From NCBI GenBank assembly GCA_003216275.1, contig QCJC01000005.1, positions 62,001 to 126,000 of the forward strand: a stretch of DNA of 64,000 nucleotides. Reading direction: 5' to 3'. The notes under the pieces are model-generated. The model worked only from the letters and a program-made list of their open reading frames with translations, had not been told where the DNA came from and made no database searches. This document shows, in pieces, positions 37,895-47,220 of this stretch (position 1 is its first letter; each line of letters opens with the position of its first letter). A program made the translations under genes and the position numbers. This DNA is from Prochlorococcus sp. AG-402-P18. Lineage in GTDB: Bacteria > Cyanobacteriota > Cyanobacteriia > PCC-6307 > Cyanobiaceae.

Positions 37895-38089
37895 ATGAAT
37901 AAATCGTTAATTTTAGTTAATCGGTCTAATCAATTAATTGACGTTCAACATGAACTTAATGGTCATTCCCAAACAAGAATAGATATCACACAGTTATACC
38001 AATTTGTAATAATAAAAAAAAAGACAGCTTTGATAGCTGCCATTTTGGATCTAAGAAAAAATTTAACTAATCAACTTAAAAGTATTTAA
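37895..38089 (+). CDS. 64-residue hypothetical protein
   Basis: A mixed hydrophobic/basic small product (MNKSLILVNRSNQLIDVQHEL ... KKKTALIAAILDLRKNL). Start nearly touches a divergent frame and its end overlaps the convergent gene at 38076. Weakly supported. Confidence 0.35.
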   Translation: MNKSLILVNRSNQLIDVQHELNGHSQTRIDITQLYQFVIIKKKTALIAAILDLRKNLTNQLKSI

Positions 38090-38360
38090 AAGGGAAAAAT
38101 ATTTTATCTGGACCTGCAAGCATAACTGAAGCCGCAATTAGAGCGGTGACTATTTGTACACCAATAAATTGTTTTTGAAGGTATCCATAAGAACCGGATT
38201 CAGAAAGCTCAACGGTTGGTTCATTCTCAGGTAAACCATAATAGTAGATTTGAAAAATCTGAAAGAAAATAACTAAGCCTGCAATAGCAGCTAAAGGATT
38301 AAATCCGCCAAATGTGATTGTTGAGAAAGGGATTGTTGAGTAAACCATTAAAAAAGGCAT
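38076..38360 (-). CDS. two-helix membrane protein of unknown function
   Basis: The 94 residues contain two hydrophobic segments (FNPLAAIAGLVIFFQIFQIYY and FIGVQIVTALIAASVMLAG) separated by an acidic loop. No family assigned; I infer a conserved picocyanobacterial membrane protein from its coherent topology. Confidence 0.65.
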   Translation of the reverse strand: MPFLMVYSTIPFSTITFGGFNPLAAIAGLVIFFQIFQIYYYGLPENEPTVELSESGSYGYLQKQFIGVQIVTALIAASVMLAGPDKIFFPFKYF

Positions 38361-38516
38361 TGCTCTTAACTTCCCATTATTAGAGCATCTATTTTAAAAA
38401 ATGCTTTAAGATCTAATAGACTGAAATCTAAAAGTAACTAAAAGAGGAGAAAAAGTTAGAAGTTAGCCCCATTTCTGCTTTCAACTCAAGAAAACCAAAG
38501 AATCGGTTTAATAAAA

Positions 38517-38765
38517 TTAATTATTTTTAGGTCTAGCTTTTGTAACTCTGATAGCACGTCCCATCCATTCAACATCTTGAAGATCATCGATAGCTTTTTG
38601 TTCTTGAGCTTCGTCACCCATATCAACGAAGGCAAATCCTCTTTTCCTTCCTGTTTCCCTCTCTAATGGCAGTTTGCAATTGGTTACTTCACCGTAGCTA
38701 CTAAAAACTCCTACAATGTCTTCGATTTCAGCATCAAATGAAAGATTGCCAATGTAAATAGTCAT
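38517..38765 (-). CDS. RRM-type RNA-binding protein
   Basis: The 82 residues form one RRM with RNP2 IYIGNL and RNP1 KRGFAFVDM, like the cyanobacterial Rbp proteins, which are cold- or stress-linked or target mRNAs to thylakoids. The Gly-rich C-terminal tail seen in some Rbp is absent (ends ARPKNN). Confidence 0.92.
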   Translation of the reverse strand: MTIYIGNLSFDAEIEDIVGVFSSYGEVTNCKLPLERETGRKRGFAFVDMGDEAQEQKAIDDLQDVEWMGRAIRVTKARPKNN

Positions 38766-38961
38766 TAGATAACGGACCTATGAAATAATAATGAATGGTC
38801 CGAAAAAGGGAAAAACTTCAACCATATGGCTAATAAACCAAAACTTGAAGAAAGCTATTTGGATAATTCAATATGATTCTAGATCTTTTTATCCCAAAAA
38901 GGTTAAAACAAAAATTTGCTTTATCGTCCTGTAAAATTAACGTATAGCATTTTTAATCTTT

Positions 38962-39138
38962 TTGACTCAAGTAACTGTTGGAGAAAACGAAGGCATTGAA
39001 TCAGCACTTCGCCGTTTTAAACGTCAAGTTTCCAAAGCTGGCATCTTTGGTGAATTGAAACGCCTTCGTCATCATGAAACCCCGGTTGAAAAATATAAAC
39101 GCAAATTGCAACAAAGACGAAGAAGCAGAAGAAGATGA
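38962..39138 (+). CDS. rpsU: 30S ribosomal protein S21
   Basis: The 58-residue basic protein reads [20 protein letters not shown], then [20 protein letters not shown] and a basic end (RRRSRRR). These are S21 signatures. It starts with TTG at 38962. It stands alone, downstream of an AT-rich gap of about 200 bases. Confidence 0.95.
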   Translation: MTQVTVGENEGIESALRRFKRQVSKAGIFGELKRLRHHETPVEKYKRKLQQRRRSRRR

Positions 39139-39203
39139 AGATAAATAAGATTTTCAAGAACTGTAAAATCAAAATTACTTAAAATTCCTTTCAGCTTGAT
39201 TTA

Positions 39204-39428
39204 ATGGATAGAGAAAACTGCTGGGTTTGGTTTAAAGGCTCACTTAAAGAAGGTGGAATATGGAAAGGTGGATTTACATATAAAAAAGATGAGAATCCAG
39301 GTGTTCTTATCCAAAGTCCGTCCTATATTCAATGTCGAGTCCCAGATTGGCGCATAAGCACAGTAGAGCCTATGGATAAATTTAAAGAGCCAGAAATACC
39401 AAAAAATTCTATTTGGAAAATCATATAA
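39204..39428 (+). CDS. 74-residue hypothetical protein
   Basis: Trp-rich soluble protein (NCWVWFKGSLKEGGIWKGGF ... IQCRVPDWRIST). No family recognised; the composition is gene-like. It follows rpsU by 65 bases on the same strand. Confidence 0.6.
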   Translation: MDRENCWVWFKGSLKEGGIWKGGFTYKKDENPGVLIQSPSYIQCRVPDWRISTVEPMDKFKEPEIPKNSIWKII

Positions 39429-39474
39429 ATTGCTTAATATTATCAGAAAAAACTAAACCTATTGCGATGATTGT

Positions 39475-39996
39475 TTATTGATTAATTTCCACTCCGAAAA
39501 GCGGAGAAAGATACTTCACAACAGCAGGAATAATTAATAAAACAGTTATTAATCTACAAGCATGAATTGCCGCTACTGCTGCTCCTACTCCAAACTCTGC
39601 TCCTACTAGGCTCATGCCAAGAGTACCTCCAGGAGCTGAGCCAAGCAAAGCTATTAAAGGATCAATTCCGAATAATCGGACAACTAGAAATCCAACAAAA
39701 AGACCAGTCAAAATCAAAGTAATTGTTATTAAAATTGCTGGTTTCCAAATCATTTGCAACTCAGAGAGAGTCTCTCGATTAATACCTGTACCAATAACAG
39801 TGCCAACACCAATTCCAAGCAAAGTTTTTGTACCTAAAGGCCACTGTGCAGGGTCAAATTGACCACTAATACTCAAACACCCTGCGGCCAAAATCGAGCC
39901 AAGTAGAGGAGCAGCTGGAATACCACTAAGCAACATCAAGCTTCCCAGAGCAGCTCCACTGACTGTGTATATCAGCAAAGTAATTAAAGGATTCAT
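39475..39996 (-). CDS. AbrB-like membrane protein, half length
   Basis: The 173 residues have five or six hydrophobic segments and the GxxxG-rich pattern of the AbrB/COG3180 membrane family (AALGSLMLLSGIPAAPLLGSI, GSAPGGTLGMSLVGAEFG). Typical members have two such repeats, about 350 residues; only one is here. ATG at 39996 (MNPLITLL) is the likely start although the frame is open to 40050. Function unknown; often mislabelled ammonia monooxygenase. Confidence 0.75.
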   Translation of the reverse strand: MNPLITLLIYTVSGAALGSLMLLSGIPAAPLLGSILAAGCLSISGQFDPAQWPLGTKTLLGIGVGTVIGTGINRETLSELQMIWKPAILITITLILTGLFVGFLVVRLFGIDPLIALLGSAPGGTLGMSLVGAEFGVGAAVAAIHACRLITVLLIIPAVVKYLSPLFGVEINQ

Positions 39997-40174
39997 AATC
40001 CAAAAATAAAGTCTATTTTCTTTAGTTTGATATGTTTTTTGTTTTTTCAATCAATTAATCCATATCAATTTTTATAGAACTCTTAAAACTTTGCATTTTA
40101 ACTAAATAATTATTTTACAGTCTTCATGAAAATATAGTCATCATCGAGGTTTTTACAGAAGTACTAATGCAATT

Positions 40175-40192
40175 GGGGGGGGGGGTTTTTTT
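40175..40192. repeat. G11-T7 homopolymer tract
   Basis: Eleven G followed by seven T in the gap between the AbrB-like gene and the radical SAM gene, about 90 bases upstream of the latter. Long G runs are rare in such an AT-rich genome and are prone to slippage or to sequencing error. Confidence 0.85.
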
Positions 40193-40278
40193 CTCTTAAT
40201 CCAAATCCAATCAAAAAGGCCAATAAATTGTTAGTGTTTGATTCTTGATGATTGTTTTTGGTTGCAATTAATGAACTG

Positions 40279-41892
40279 ATGAAATCTAACTTGACCTATG
40301 AATTGAATTCACTCGAACCTAAATCAGAGGTTAAGGTTTTATATGTTCGACTGCCTTGTAATCCAATTTTTCCAATTGGGCCAATTTATTTAGCTGATCA
40401 TATTCACAAATGTTTTCCAGAAATCCAACAATTAATATTAGATTTAGCTTCCATACCAATATTAGATGTAGAAAGAATTTTAATAAACACTATTAAAAGT
40501 TTTCAACCCTCATTAATTGTATTCTCATGGCGGGATATACAAATTTATGCACCTGTGGATGGAAGAGGCGGAAACCCTTTACAAAATTCATTTGAAGTCT
40601 TTTATTCTCGGAATCCTCTAAAGAAAATACGAGGTGCTTTTGGCGGTTTTCAACTTATGAGAAGCCATTATGGTGAGATATGGAGAAATCAAAAGTTAAT
40701 TAGAAAAGGCTTAAAGTATTCAAAAAAATACAACTCAAATGCAACTGCCATAGTAGGCGGAGGTGCAGTGAGTGTCTTTTATAATCAATTAAAAAAATCG
40801 CTTCCAAAAGGTACGGTTATATCACTAGGAGAGGGTGAACTATTAATCGAAAAACTAATAAGAAACGAATCAATCAAAGATGAAAGATGTTTTAAGGTAG
40901 GAGATTCAGTTAGAGAAAAAATAATTCATGAAAAACCCAATAATTTAATAAAAACAGCTTGTAATTATAATTATATTAAGTCAATCTGGCCAGAGTTTAA
41001 ATGGTATTTAGAAGGTGGAGATTTCTATATTGGAGTACAAACGAAAAGAGGATGTCCTCACAATTGTTGTTATTGTATATATACAGTTATTGAAGGAAAG
41101 AAAGTAAGAATAAACCCAGTTAATGAGGTTATTAAAGAAATCAAGCAATTGTATGAACTTGGAGTTAGAGGTTTTTGGTTTACTGATGCTCAATTCATCC
41201 CATCTAGAGGGCACATTCAAAATGCAAAAGATATTCTTCAAGAAATTCTTAATGAAGGATTACATGATATCCATTGGGCAGCATATATCAGGGCTGACAA
41301 TTTAGATGAGGAATTAACTGAATTAATGGTTAAAACAGGTATGAGTTATTTCGAGATTGGAATAACTTCCGGTTCACAAGAACTTGTCAGAAAAATGAGA
41401 ATGGGATACAACCTAAAAACAGTTCTCAAAAATTGCGAGCTTTTAGCGAAAGCAGGTTTTAAAGACCATGTTTCAGTTAATTATTCATTCAACGTTATTG
41501 ATGAACGCCCCGAAACCATTCAACAAACAGTTGCTTATCACAGAGAATTGGAAAGGATTTTTGGAGCTGATGTTGTTGAGCCATCTATATTTTTTATTGG
41601 ACTTCAACCACACACCTTATTAGAAGATTATGGCCTCAAAAATGGTTTATTAAAGCCTGGGTATAATCCTATGAGTTTGATGCCATGGACTGCTAGAAAA
41701 CTCTTATGGAATCCTGAACCAATGGGAAAAGAGTTTGGCAGGATTTGTCTAGAAGCATTTGATACAAGCCCCAACGATTTCGGCAGAGCAGTAATGAACT
41801 TATTAGAAAGAGATTATGGTATTTCCTCTCTAAATGAAGCACTAACTGTTGAAGCTAAAAATCGGCCAGTTCTTGCAAAAACCCTTCTTTGA
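40279..41892 (+). CDS. B12-binding-type radical SAM protein
   Basis: A 537-residue protein with an N-terminal cobalamin-binding-like domain (about 25-190, PIGPIYLADHIHKCFP ... AIVGGGAVSVF), then the radical SAM core with CxxxCxxC in KRGCPHNCCYCIYTVIEGK and IRADNLDEELTELMVKTGM. The frame is open to a TTG at 40252; the ATG at 40279 fits better. The class includes BchE-like cyclases and methyltransferases; substrate unknown. Its 3' end overlaps the convergent CPBP gene by 79 bases. Confidence 0.85.
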   Translation: MKSNLTYELNSLEPKSEVKVLYVRLPCNPIFPIGPIYLADHIHKCFPEIQQLILDLASIPILDVERILINTIKSFQPSLIVFSWRDIQIYAPVDGRGGNPLQNSFEVFYSRNPLKKIRGAFGGFQLMRSHYGEIWRNQKLIRKGLKYSKKYNSNATAIVGGGAVSVFYNQLKKSLPKGTVISLGEGELLIEKLIRNESIKDERCFKVGDSVREKIIHEKPNNLIKTACNYNYIKSIWPEFKWYLEGGDFYIGVQTKRGCPHNCCYCIYTVIEGKKVRINPVNEVIKEIKQLYELGVRGFWFTDAQFIPSRGHIQNAKDILQEILNEGLHDIHWAAYIRADNLDEELTELMVKTGMSYFEIGITSGSQELVRKMRMGYNLKTVLKNCELLAKAGFKDHVSVNYSFNVIDERPETIQQTVAYHRELERIFGADVVEPSIFFIGLQPHTLLEDYGLKNGLLKPGYNPMSLMPWTARKLLWNPEPMGKEFGRICLEAFDTSPNDFGRAVMNLLERDYGISSLNEALTVEAKNRPVLAKTLL

Positions 41893-42677
41893 AAGAAGAC
41901 TATTATTAGTAAAATAGCTATTCCTAAAATACTACCAATTGGATTTATCATCTCTTTTGATGGTCCTAAGAAATAATACGGGATACTGTTAGAAAAGCTA
42001 ACTAATCCAGAATCAAAAAGATACCAAATACCAACCAATCCTCCATGAAATCCTATGCACCCCCATAATGCTCCTTTATCAATAGTACGCCTTAAAGTAA
42101 GAACTAATCCAAAAAGGAAAAGACCAATTAGAAAAGGTATTAATTCTATTAAAGCAATATCTGAGCGATAATGGGCAATACTAAAAATTGCAGATTGAAA
42201 AATAATTCCTCTTTTAAGTCCAAATAAAAAAACCATTTCTTCCATTAACCAACCTCTAAAAATCAACTCTTCTGCAAAAACTATACTAAATATTAAAAAT
42301 ATTGCATTTAATATAGCGCTAAATTTTATATAGTTAATTGCATCAATCCAACCGCATACAAATGTAAATAGAAAAAACAATAATAAAAGACAAAATGACC
42401 AAAACAACCCATGAAAAAATTCTTTTAGGGCTTTAAACCTATCTTTAAAATCCAATCCTATATCTGACCATAATTGGTTAGTATTCCATCTGCTTCTACC
42501 CCAGCTTGGGAGAACTATCAAAAACAAAAAGAAAGTGATTATAGTGCCTATAATGCTTAAATTGTTTGAACTAATATCTTTGCTAAAAAGATACAAAGAG
42601 TGACTGATTAGCCACCCAGCAGGATATAAAAATATAAAAAGAGTAAATGTTGGTATCCATCGCATCTTTTGATGCAA
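41814..42677 (-). CDS. CPBP-family intramembrane protease
   Basis: The 287 residues have about eight membrane segments and the family motifs FAEELIFRGWL (EExxxR), SIAHYR and GFHGGL, the putative metal/catalytic residues of CPBP (Abi) proteases. In cyanobacteria these are often linked to membrane-protein processing; the target is unknown. The 3' end extends 79 bases into the convergent radical SAM gene. Confidence 0.85.
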   Translation of the reverse strand: MHQKMRWIPTFTLFIFLYPAGWLISHSLYLFSKDISSNNLSIIGTIITFFLFLIVLPSWGRSRWNTNQLWSDIGLDFKDRFKALKEFFHGLFWSFCLLLLFFLFTFVCGWIDAINYIKFSAILNAIFLIFSIVFAEELIFRGWLMEEMVFLFGLKRGIIFQSAIFSIAHYRSDIALIELIPFLIGLFLFGLVLTLRRTIDKGALWGCIGFHGGLVGIWYLFDSGLVSFSNSIPYYFLGPSKEMINPIGSILGIAILLIIVFFQRRVFARTGRFLASTVSASFREEIP

Positions 42678-42709
42678 CCATCGATTCCAACATATGTAAA
42701 TTGAGGATT

Positions 42710-43021
42710 TCAGCTTTCTATTTCTATTGAACTTGTTAAACCTTTTGCCTTTAAAGACTCGGAATAAAATTCAGCAGGTTCTAAGTCGCAGACTATTACA
42801 AGACCAATGCCATTATTGTGAGTCTCCAGCATGATTTTCAACGCATCCTGTTCACTTAATTGTGGCACTACCTGCCTTAAAGTTTCAACTACATAATCCA
42901 TTGTATTCACTGGATCATTATGAAGTAATACCTTGTATTTAGGAGATACTTTGCGTACTCTTTGAACTTCACGATCAATAACTGCTGTATCTCCATCAGT
43001 TTGTTTTACAGAATTAACCAT
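42710..43021 (-). CDS. clpS: ClpS adaptor protein
   Basis: Delivers N-degron substrates to ClpAP/ClpCP protease. The 103 residues contain the signature YKVLLHNDPVNTMDYVVETL and MLETHNNGIGLVIVCDLEPAEFY. Cyanobacteria often have ClpS1 and ClpS2; I do not distinguish them here. Followed 32 bases later by the CPBP gene on the same strand. Confidence 0.94.
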   Translation of the reverse strand: MVNSVKQTDGDTAVIDREVQRVRKVSPKYKVLLHNDPVNTMDYVVETLRQVVPQLSEQDALKIMLETHNNGIGLVIVCDLEPAEFYSESLKAKGLTSSIEIES

Positions 43022-43079
43022 AATTAAAACCCCAGATGAATAGCACTTTTAAAAAAAGAATTTACCATGAGAATTTCCA

Positions 43080-44303
43080 TTAAAGTTTTACGATCCTTTG
43101 CATAGCTTGTTCTACATTTTTTCTGCTGTTGAATGCAGATAAGCGAAAATAACCTTCTCCGGCCAAACCAAAGCCACTTCCAGGTGTGCCAACAACATTT
43201 GCTTCCTTGAGCAAAAAATCAAAGAAATCCCATGAACTCATGTTTTTAGGAGTTTTTATCCAGGCATAGGGAGCATTTGTAGCCCCAAACACTTCAAATC
43301 CTGCAGAAGTAAGACTTGCTTTAATAATTTGAGCATTATCCATATAAAAATCTACTAATTTCCGAATTTGAGTTTGCCCTTCCTGGGAATAAACAGCCTC
43401 TGCTCCTCTTTGAACAATGTAACTTACACCATTAAATTTAGTACTTTGGCGACGATTCCACAAAGACCATAAATCAACTTCTTCTAAACCCGCCTTGCCT
43501 TTCAAAGACTTAGGGATAACTGTAAAAGCACATCTAGTACCTGTGAAACCTGCATTTTTAGAAAAAGAGCGAAATTCGATTGCACACTCTTTTGCTCCTT
43601 TAATTTCATAAATTGAATGAGGAATAGATTCATCTTGAATAAATGCTTCATATGCAGCATCAAAAAGAATCAAAGCATTATTTTTATTTGCGTATTCCAC
43701 CCAAGATGACAATTGCTCTTTAGTGGCTACTGCTCCAGTTGGATTATTTGGAAAGCAAAGATAGATTAGATCAAATTTTTCTTTTGGTATCTCAGCCTTA
43801 AAGCCATTTTCTGAATTTATTGGAATATAACTTAAGCCTTGATATTCTCCAGCCTCGTTGGCTTTACCTGTCCTGCCTGTCATTACATTAGTGTCAACAT
43901 ATACAGGGTAAACTGGATCAGTTACGGCGATCTTATTCTCCTTACCAAGAATATCTAAAATATTACTGCTATCGCATTTTGAGCCATCCGAAACAAATAT
44001 TTCTTCTGGTGATATATCACACCCACGAGATAAAAAATCATTTTCAGAAATTCTTTCGCGTAACCACAGATATCCCTGTTCTGGTCCATACCCCTTAAAT
44101 CCTTGTTCTGTTCCCATTTCTTCAATAGCTAACTTCATCGCCTCTCTACAAGCCAAAGGAAGTGGCTCTGTAACATCGCCAATACCTAAACGTATCAAAT
44201 CAACATTTAGACTTTCCGAGTTGAAGTTTTTGATCCTTCTAGAAATCTCTGGGAAAAGATAGCCTGCTTTTAATTTCAGGTAATTAGAATTTACTTGTAC
44301 CAC
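43080..44303 (-). CDS. dapL: LL-diaminopimelate aminotransferase
   Basis: PLP enzyme converting tetrahydrodipicolinate directly to LL-diaminopimelate for lysine and peptidoglycan synthesis. The 407 residues show [30 protein letters not shown], the PLP-Lys in [16 protein letters not shown] and the C-terminal FRLSAFNSR. The standard cyanobacterial route, replacing the succinylase pathway. Confidence 0.95.
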   Translation of the reverse strand: MVQVNSNYLKLKAGYLFPEISRRIKNFNSESLNVDLIRLGIGDVTEPLPLACREAMKLAIEEMGTEQGFKGYGPEQGYLWLRERISENDFLSRGCDISPEEIFVSDGSKCDSSNILDILGKENKIAVTDPVYPVYVDTNVMTGRTGKANEAGEYQGLSYIPINSENGFKAEIPKEKFDLIYLCFPNNPTGAVATKEQLSSWVEYANKNNALILFDAAYEAFIQDESIPHSIYEIKGAKECAIEFRSFSKNAGFTGTRCAFTVIPKSLKGKAGLEEVDLWSLWNRRQSTKFNGVSYIVQRGAEAVYSQEGQTQIRKLVDFYMDNAQIIKASLTSAGFEVFGATNAPYAWIKTPKNMSSWDFFDFLLKEANVVGTPGSGFGLAGEGYFRLSAFNSRKNVEQAMQRIVKL

Positions 44304-44697
44304 TTAAAATCTTCAGGCTTTATTTTAGGATAATGCTTAAAATAGCCCCGAATCTAAAAAAATAGACGATTCTATAAATTAAGAATTAGTTTTCTAAAAA
44401 GGTTTAATCTCACGATCGATTAAATGATTTCGAAATAATGTGTTAGTATTTATTTAGAACTTTGAAACAGGGTTTAAGCCCTTATTGTTCTAAAATTAAC
44501 GTCAGTTTTTCTCGAAAACACACCTAATTAGCTCAGGAGAGTCCGTTCATTCAAGAAGGACTAAAATTAATTCAAATTTCGATCAGTAATCAAAAATCTC
44601 TTTCAAGAATTTTTGGCGTTAAAAATTTCTACCAACTTCTATTTGTATTTCGATGCAAATGAATTTAATAGGTTAAAAAAGCTCTCAATCTTTGTAT
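44304..44697 (+). promoter_or_regulatory. long leader region of rne
   Basis: A 394-base gap upstream of rne, AT-rich with small hairpin-forming pieces (a GGG/CCC pair at 44470-44481, CGATCG near 44415). No reading frame. Long 5' leaders that allow autoregulation by RNase E are established for rne in other bacteria, so such a role here is likely but inferred. Confidence 0.45.
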
Positions 44698-46617
44698 ATG
44701 CCCCAGCAAATTATCATCGCTGAGCATTTGCGAATTGCCGCTCTGCTTACTGATGAGAGAATAGATGAATTAATCGTAGCTCAAGGTAGCTACCAAATTG
44801 GAGATGTATTCTTAGGAACAGTTGAAAATGTTCTTCCTGGAATTGATGCCGCTTTTGTAAATATTGGGGAAAGCGAAAAGAATGGCTTTATTCATGTTAA
44901 CGATCTTGGCCCACTGAGATTAAAAAAAGCTACTGCAGGAATTACTGAATTACTAGAACCTCGTCAAAAGGTTTTAGTACAAGTAATGAAAGAACCCACT
45001 GGTTCAAAGGGGCCTAGATTGACAGGTAATTTAGCTCTACCAGGCAGATATCTTGTTCTTCAACCATTCGGACAAGGAGTAAACATTTCAAGAAGGATAA
45101 GCTCAGAAAATGAAAGGAATCGACTGAGAGCATTAGGCGTGCTTGTTAAGCCTCCAAGTACCGGTCTTTTGATGAGAACTGAAGCTGAAGATATCTCTGA
45201 AGAATTTCTCATAGATGATCTTGAAAATCTTTTAAAGCAATGGGAACTTATCCAACAAGCATCTGAAGAATGTAATCCACCAATTCTTTTAAATAGAGAT
45301 GAAGACTTTATTCATCGAATTCTTAGAGACCATGTGAATCAAAATATTACTCGTGTTGTTGTAGAAAGCTCTGAAGCTGTCGATCGTGTAAAAAATTTTC
45401 TTGGCAAAGATGGGAAAGATTTAGTAATTGAGCATCATAATGAATCGGAAAGTATATTAGAAAAATATAGAGTAAGTAATGCGATTACAGATGCGTTAAA
45501 ACCAAGAGTGGATCTACCTTCTGGTGGTTATATAATTATAGAGCCAACTGAAGCATTAACAGTCATTGACGTTAACTCTGGCTCATTCACCCGCTCTGCA
45601 AATTCTAGAGAAACAGTTCTATGGACAAATTGTGAAGCCGCAATCGAAATAGCAAGACAATTAAAATTAAGAAATATTGGTGGAGTAATAATCATAGATT
45701 TCATTGATATGGATACAAGAAGAGATCAACTTCAATTATTAGAACATTTTACATCTGCTATTAATGGAGACTCTGCTCGTCCTCAAATTGCACAACTTAC
45801 AGAGCTTGGACTAGTTGAATTAACAAGAAAAAGACAAGGGCAAAATATATATGAATTATTTGGGAAAACATGTCCCAATTGCCTAGGGCAAGGTCATCTT
45901 GTAAATATCCCAGATTACAATAAAAAACAAGCAACTCCACCTGAAATTGGAGTAATAAATTCAACTGCACTTATTAAACCTGAAACACAAAATCTTCAGG
46001 ACAATACAATTAAAAAGAAACGTCTATCCAAAATAAAAGATATAGAAGTTAACTTAACGAATGAAGAGAATAAATCATCTACTAATAGCCTTATATCTCC
46101 TGGTTCAGATACAATAGAAGAAGAGAATTCATTAGATAATAATAGCCAGAAACAAGAAACAATTCTCATTGGTATAAATATGACTGAAGATGAAGAAAAT
46201 GTATATAGTTCAATGGGATTAGATCCTATTTTAATTCTTGAAGAAACTCCGAAAATGACAAACTACAATGTTAAAATAATTAGACCTGGAGAGGATAAAG
46301 ATCAAATACTTGATGAAGCAAAACAATCCATAAATAATCACTCTAACAAAAAACGTAAAAAGCCTAATAAAAATATTGTTCGTATTAATAATAAAGATTC
46401 AATTCTTGAGCAATCATCAAAAAATGATGAGCTAAATACTCTCAGCGAGATCGTCAAAACGCAAGAGCTTAATGACAATTTAAGTGAAGAGAAAAATGAC
46501 GAAATTGGTTCCGAAAATATTGCAATCAATGAAAAGATAGAAGCTATTTCTAGCGAAGAAGAAGAAATCAGTGAAGACCCAAGAAGAAAAAGAAGAAGAT
46601 CATCAGCTTCCTCTTAG
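44698..46617 (+). CDS. rne: ribonuclease E/G
   Basis: Endoribonuclease that starts mRNA decay and processes rRNA. The 639 residues have the S1 domain (GDVFLGTVENVLPGIDAAFV), the catalytic DNase I-like region with VIDVNSGSFTRS and IIDFIDMD, and the zinc link CPNCLGQG. A polar, disordered tail follows, ending in RRKRRRSSASS, the basic motif known to recruit PNPase in cyanobacteria. Start ATG 44698; a TTG two codons earlier is possible. rnhB follows after 3 bases. Confidence 0.95.
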   Translation: MPQQIIIAEHLRIAALLTDERIDELIVAQGSYQIGDVFLGTVENVLPGIDAAFVNIGESEKNGFIHVNDLGPLRLKKATAGITELLEPRQKVLVQVMKEPTGSKGPRLTGNLALPGRYLVLQPFGQGVNISRRISSENERNRLRALGVLVKPPSTGLLMRTEAEDISEEFLIDDLENLLKQWELIQQASEECNPPILLNRDEDFIHRILRDHVNQNITRVVVESSEAVDRVKNFLGKDGKDLVIEHHNESESILEKYRVSNAITDALKPRVDLPSGGYIIIEPTEALTVIDVNSGSFTRSANSRETVLWTNCEAAIEIARQLKLRNIGGVIIIDFIDMDTRRDQLQLLEHFTSAINGDSARPQIAQLTELGLVELTRKRQGQNIYELFGKTCPNCLGQGHLVNIPDYNKKQATPPEIGVINSTALIKPETQNLQDNTIKKKRLSKIKDIEVNLTNEENKSSTNSLISPGSDTIEEENSLDNNSQKQETILIGINMTEDEENVYSSMGLDPILILEETPKMTNYNVKIIRPGEDKDQILDEAKQSINNHSNKKRKKPNKNIVRINNKDSILEQSSKNDELNTLSEIVKTQELNDNLSEEKNDEIGSENIAINEKIEAISSEEEEISEDPRRKRRRSSASS

Positions 46618-46620
46618 GAT

Positions 46621-47208
46621 TTGAGCACTAACAACTCAATTATTGCTGGGATTGATGAGGTAGGGAAAGGTTGCCTATTTGGACCTGTTTTTGCCGGAGC
46701 TGTAATATTAAATAGATCAAACGAATTAAACCTATTAAGTAAAGGCTTAAAAGATAGTAAAAAGTTAACGTCACTAAAAAGACAATCTTTAGTGCCTTTA
46801 ATCAAAAAACAATCGATTGCTTGGGCAATAGGACAGGCTTCTGCAAGAGAAATAGATACAGAGGGTATTCGAGTAGCTACAGAAAAAGCAATGATAAGAG
46901 CATTGCAAAAATTCATTTCACCTCCTGACTTAATTGTGGTAGATGGAGTATTACCTATTCGGCTGTGGCAAGGAGAACAAAAAACTCAAATAAAAGGGGA
47001 AAGTTACTTCCCTTCAATTGCTGCTGCAAGTGTTTTAGCTAAACATGCTAGAGATGAATTAATTAAACGTTTAGCTCAACAATATTCATTTTATGATCTT
47101 GAGAATAATAAAGGGTATGGCACTGAAATTCATAGAAATGCCCTTATTGAAAAAGGGCCAAGCAAACTACATAGAAAAAGTTTTCTCTCAAAATTAATAA
47201 AAGATTGA
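46621..47208 (+). CDS. rnhB: ribonuclease HII
   Basis: Removes RNA from RNA-DNA hybrids. The 195 residues have the catalytic IAGIDEVGKGCLFGPV (DEG motif region, with K where most have R) and IVVDGVLPI, plus SIAAASVLAKHARD. TTG start directly after rne, so the pair is an operon. Confidence 0.93.
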   Translation: MSTNNSIIAGIDEVGKGCLFGPVFAGAVILNRSNELNLLSKGLKDSKKLTSLKRQSLVPLIKKQSIAWAIGQASAREIDTEGIRVATEKAMIRALQKFISPPDLIVVDGVLPIRLWQGEQKTQIKGESYFPSIAAASVLAKHARDELIKRLAQQYSFYDLENNKGYGTEIHRNALIEKGPSKLHRKSFLSKLIKD

Positions 47209-47220
47209 TCTTTGAAGAAA

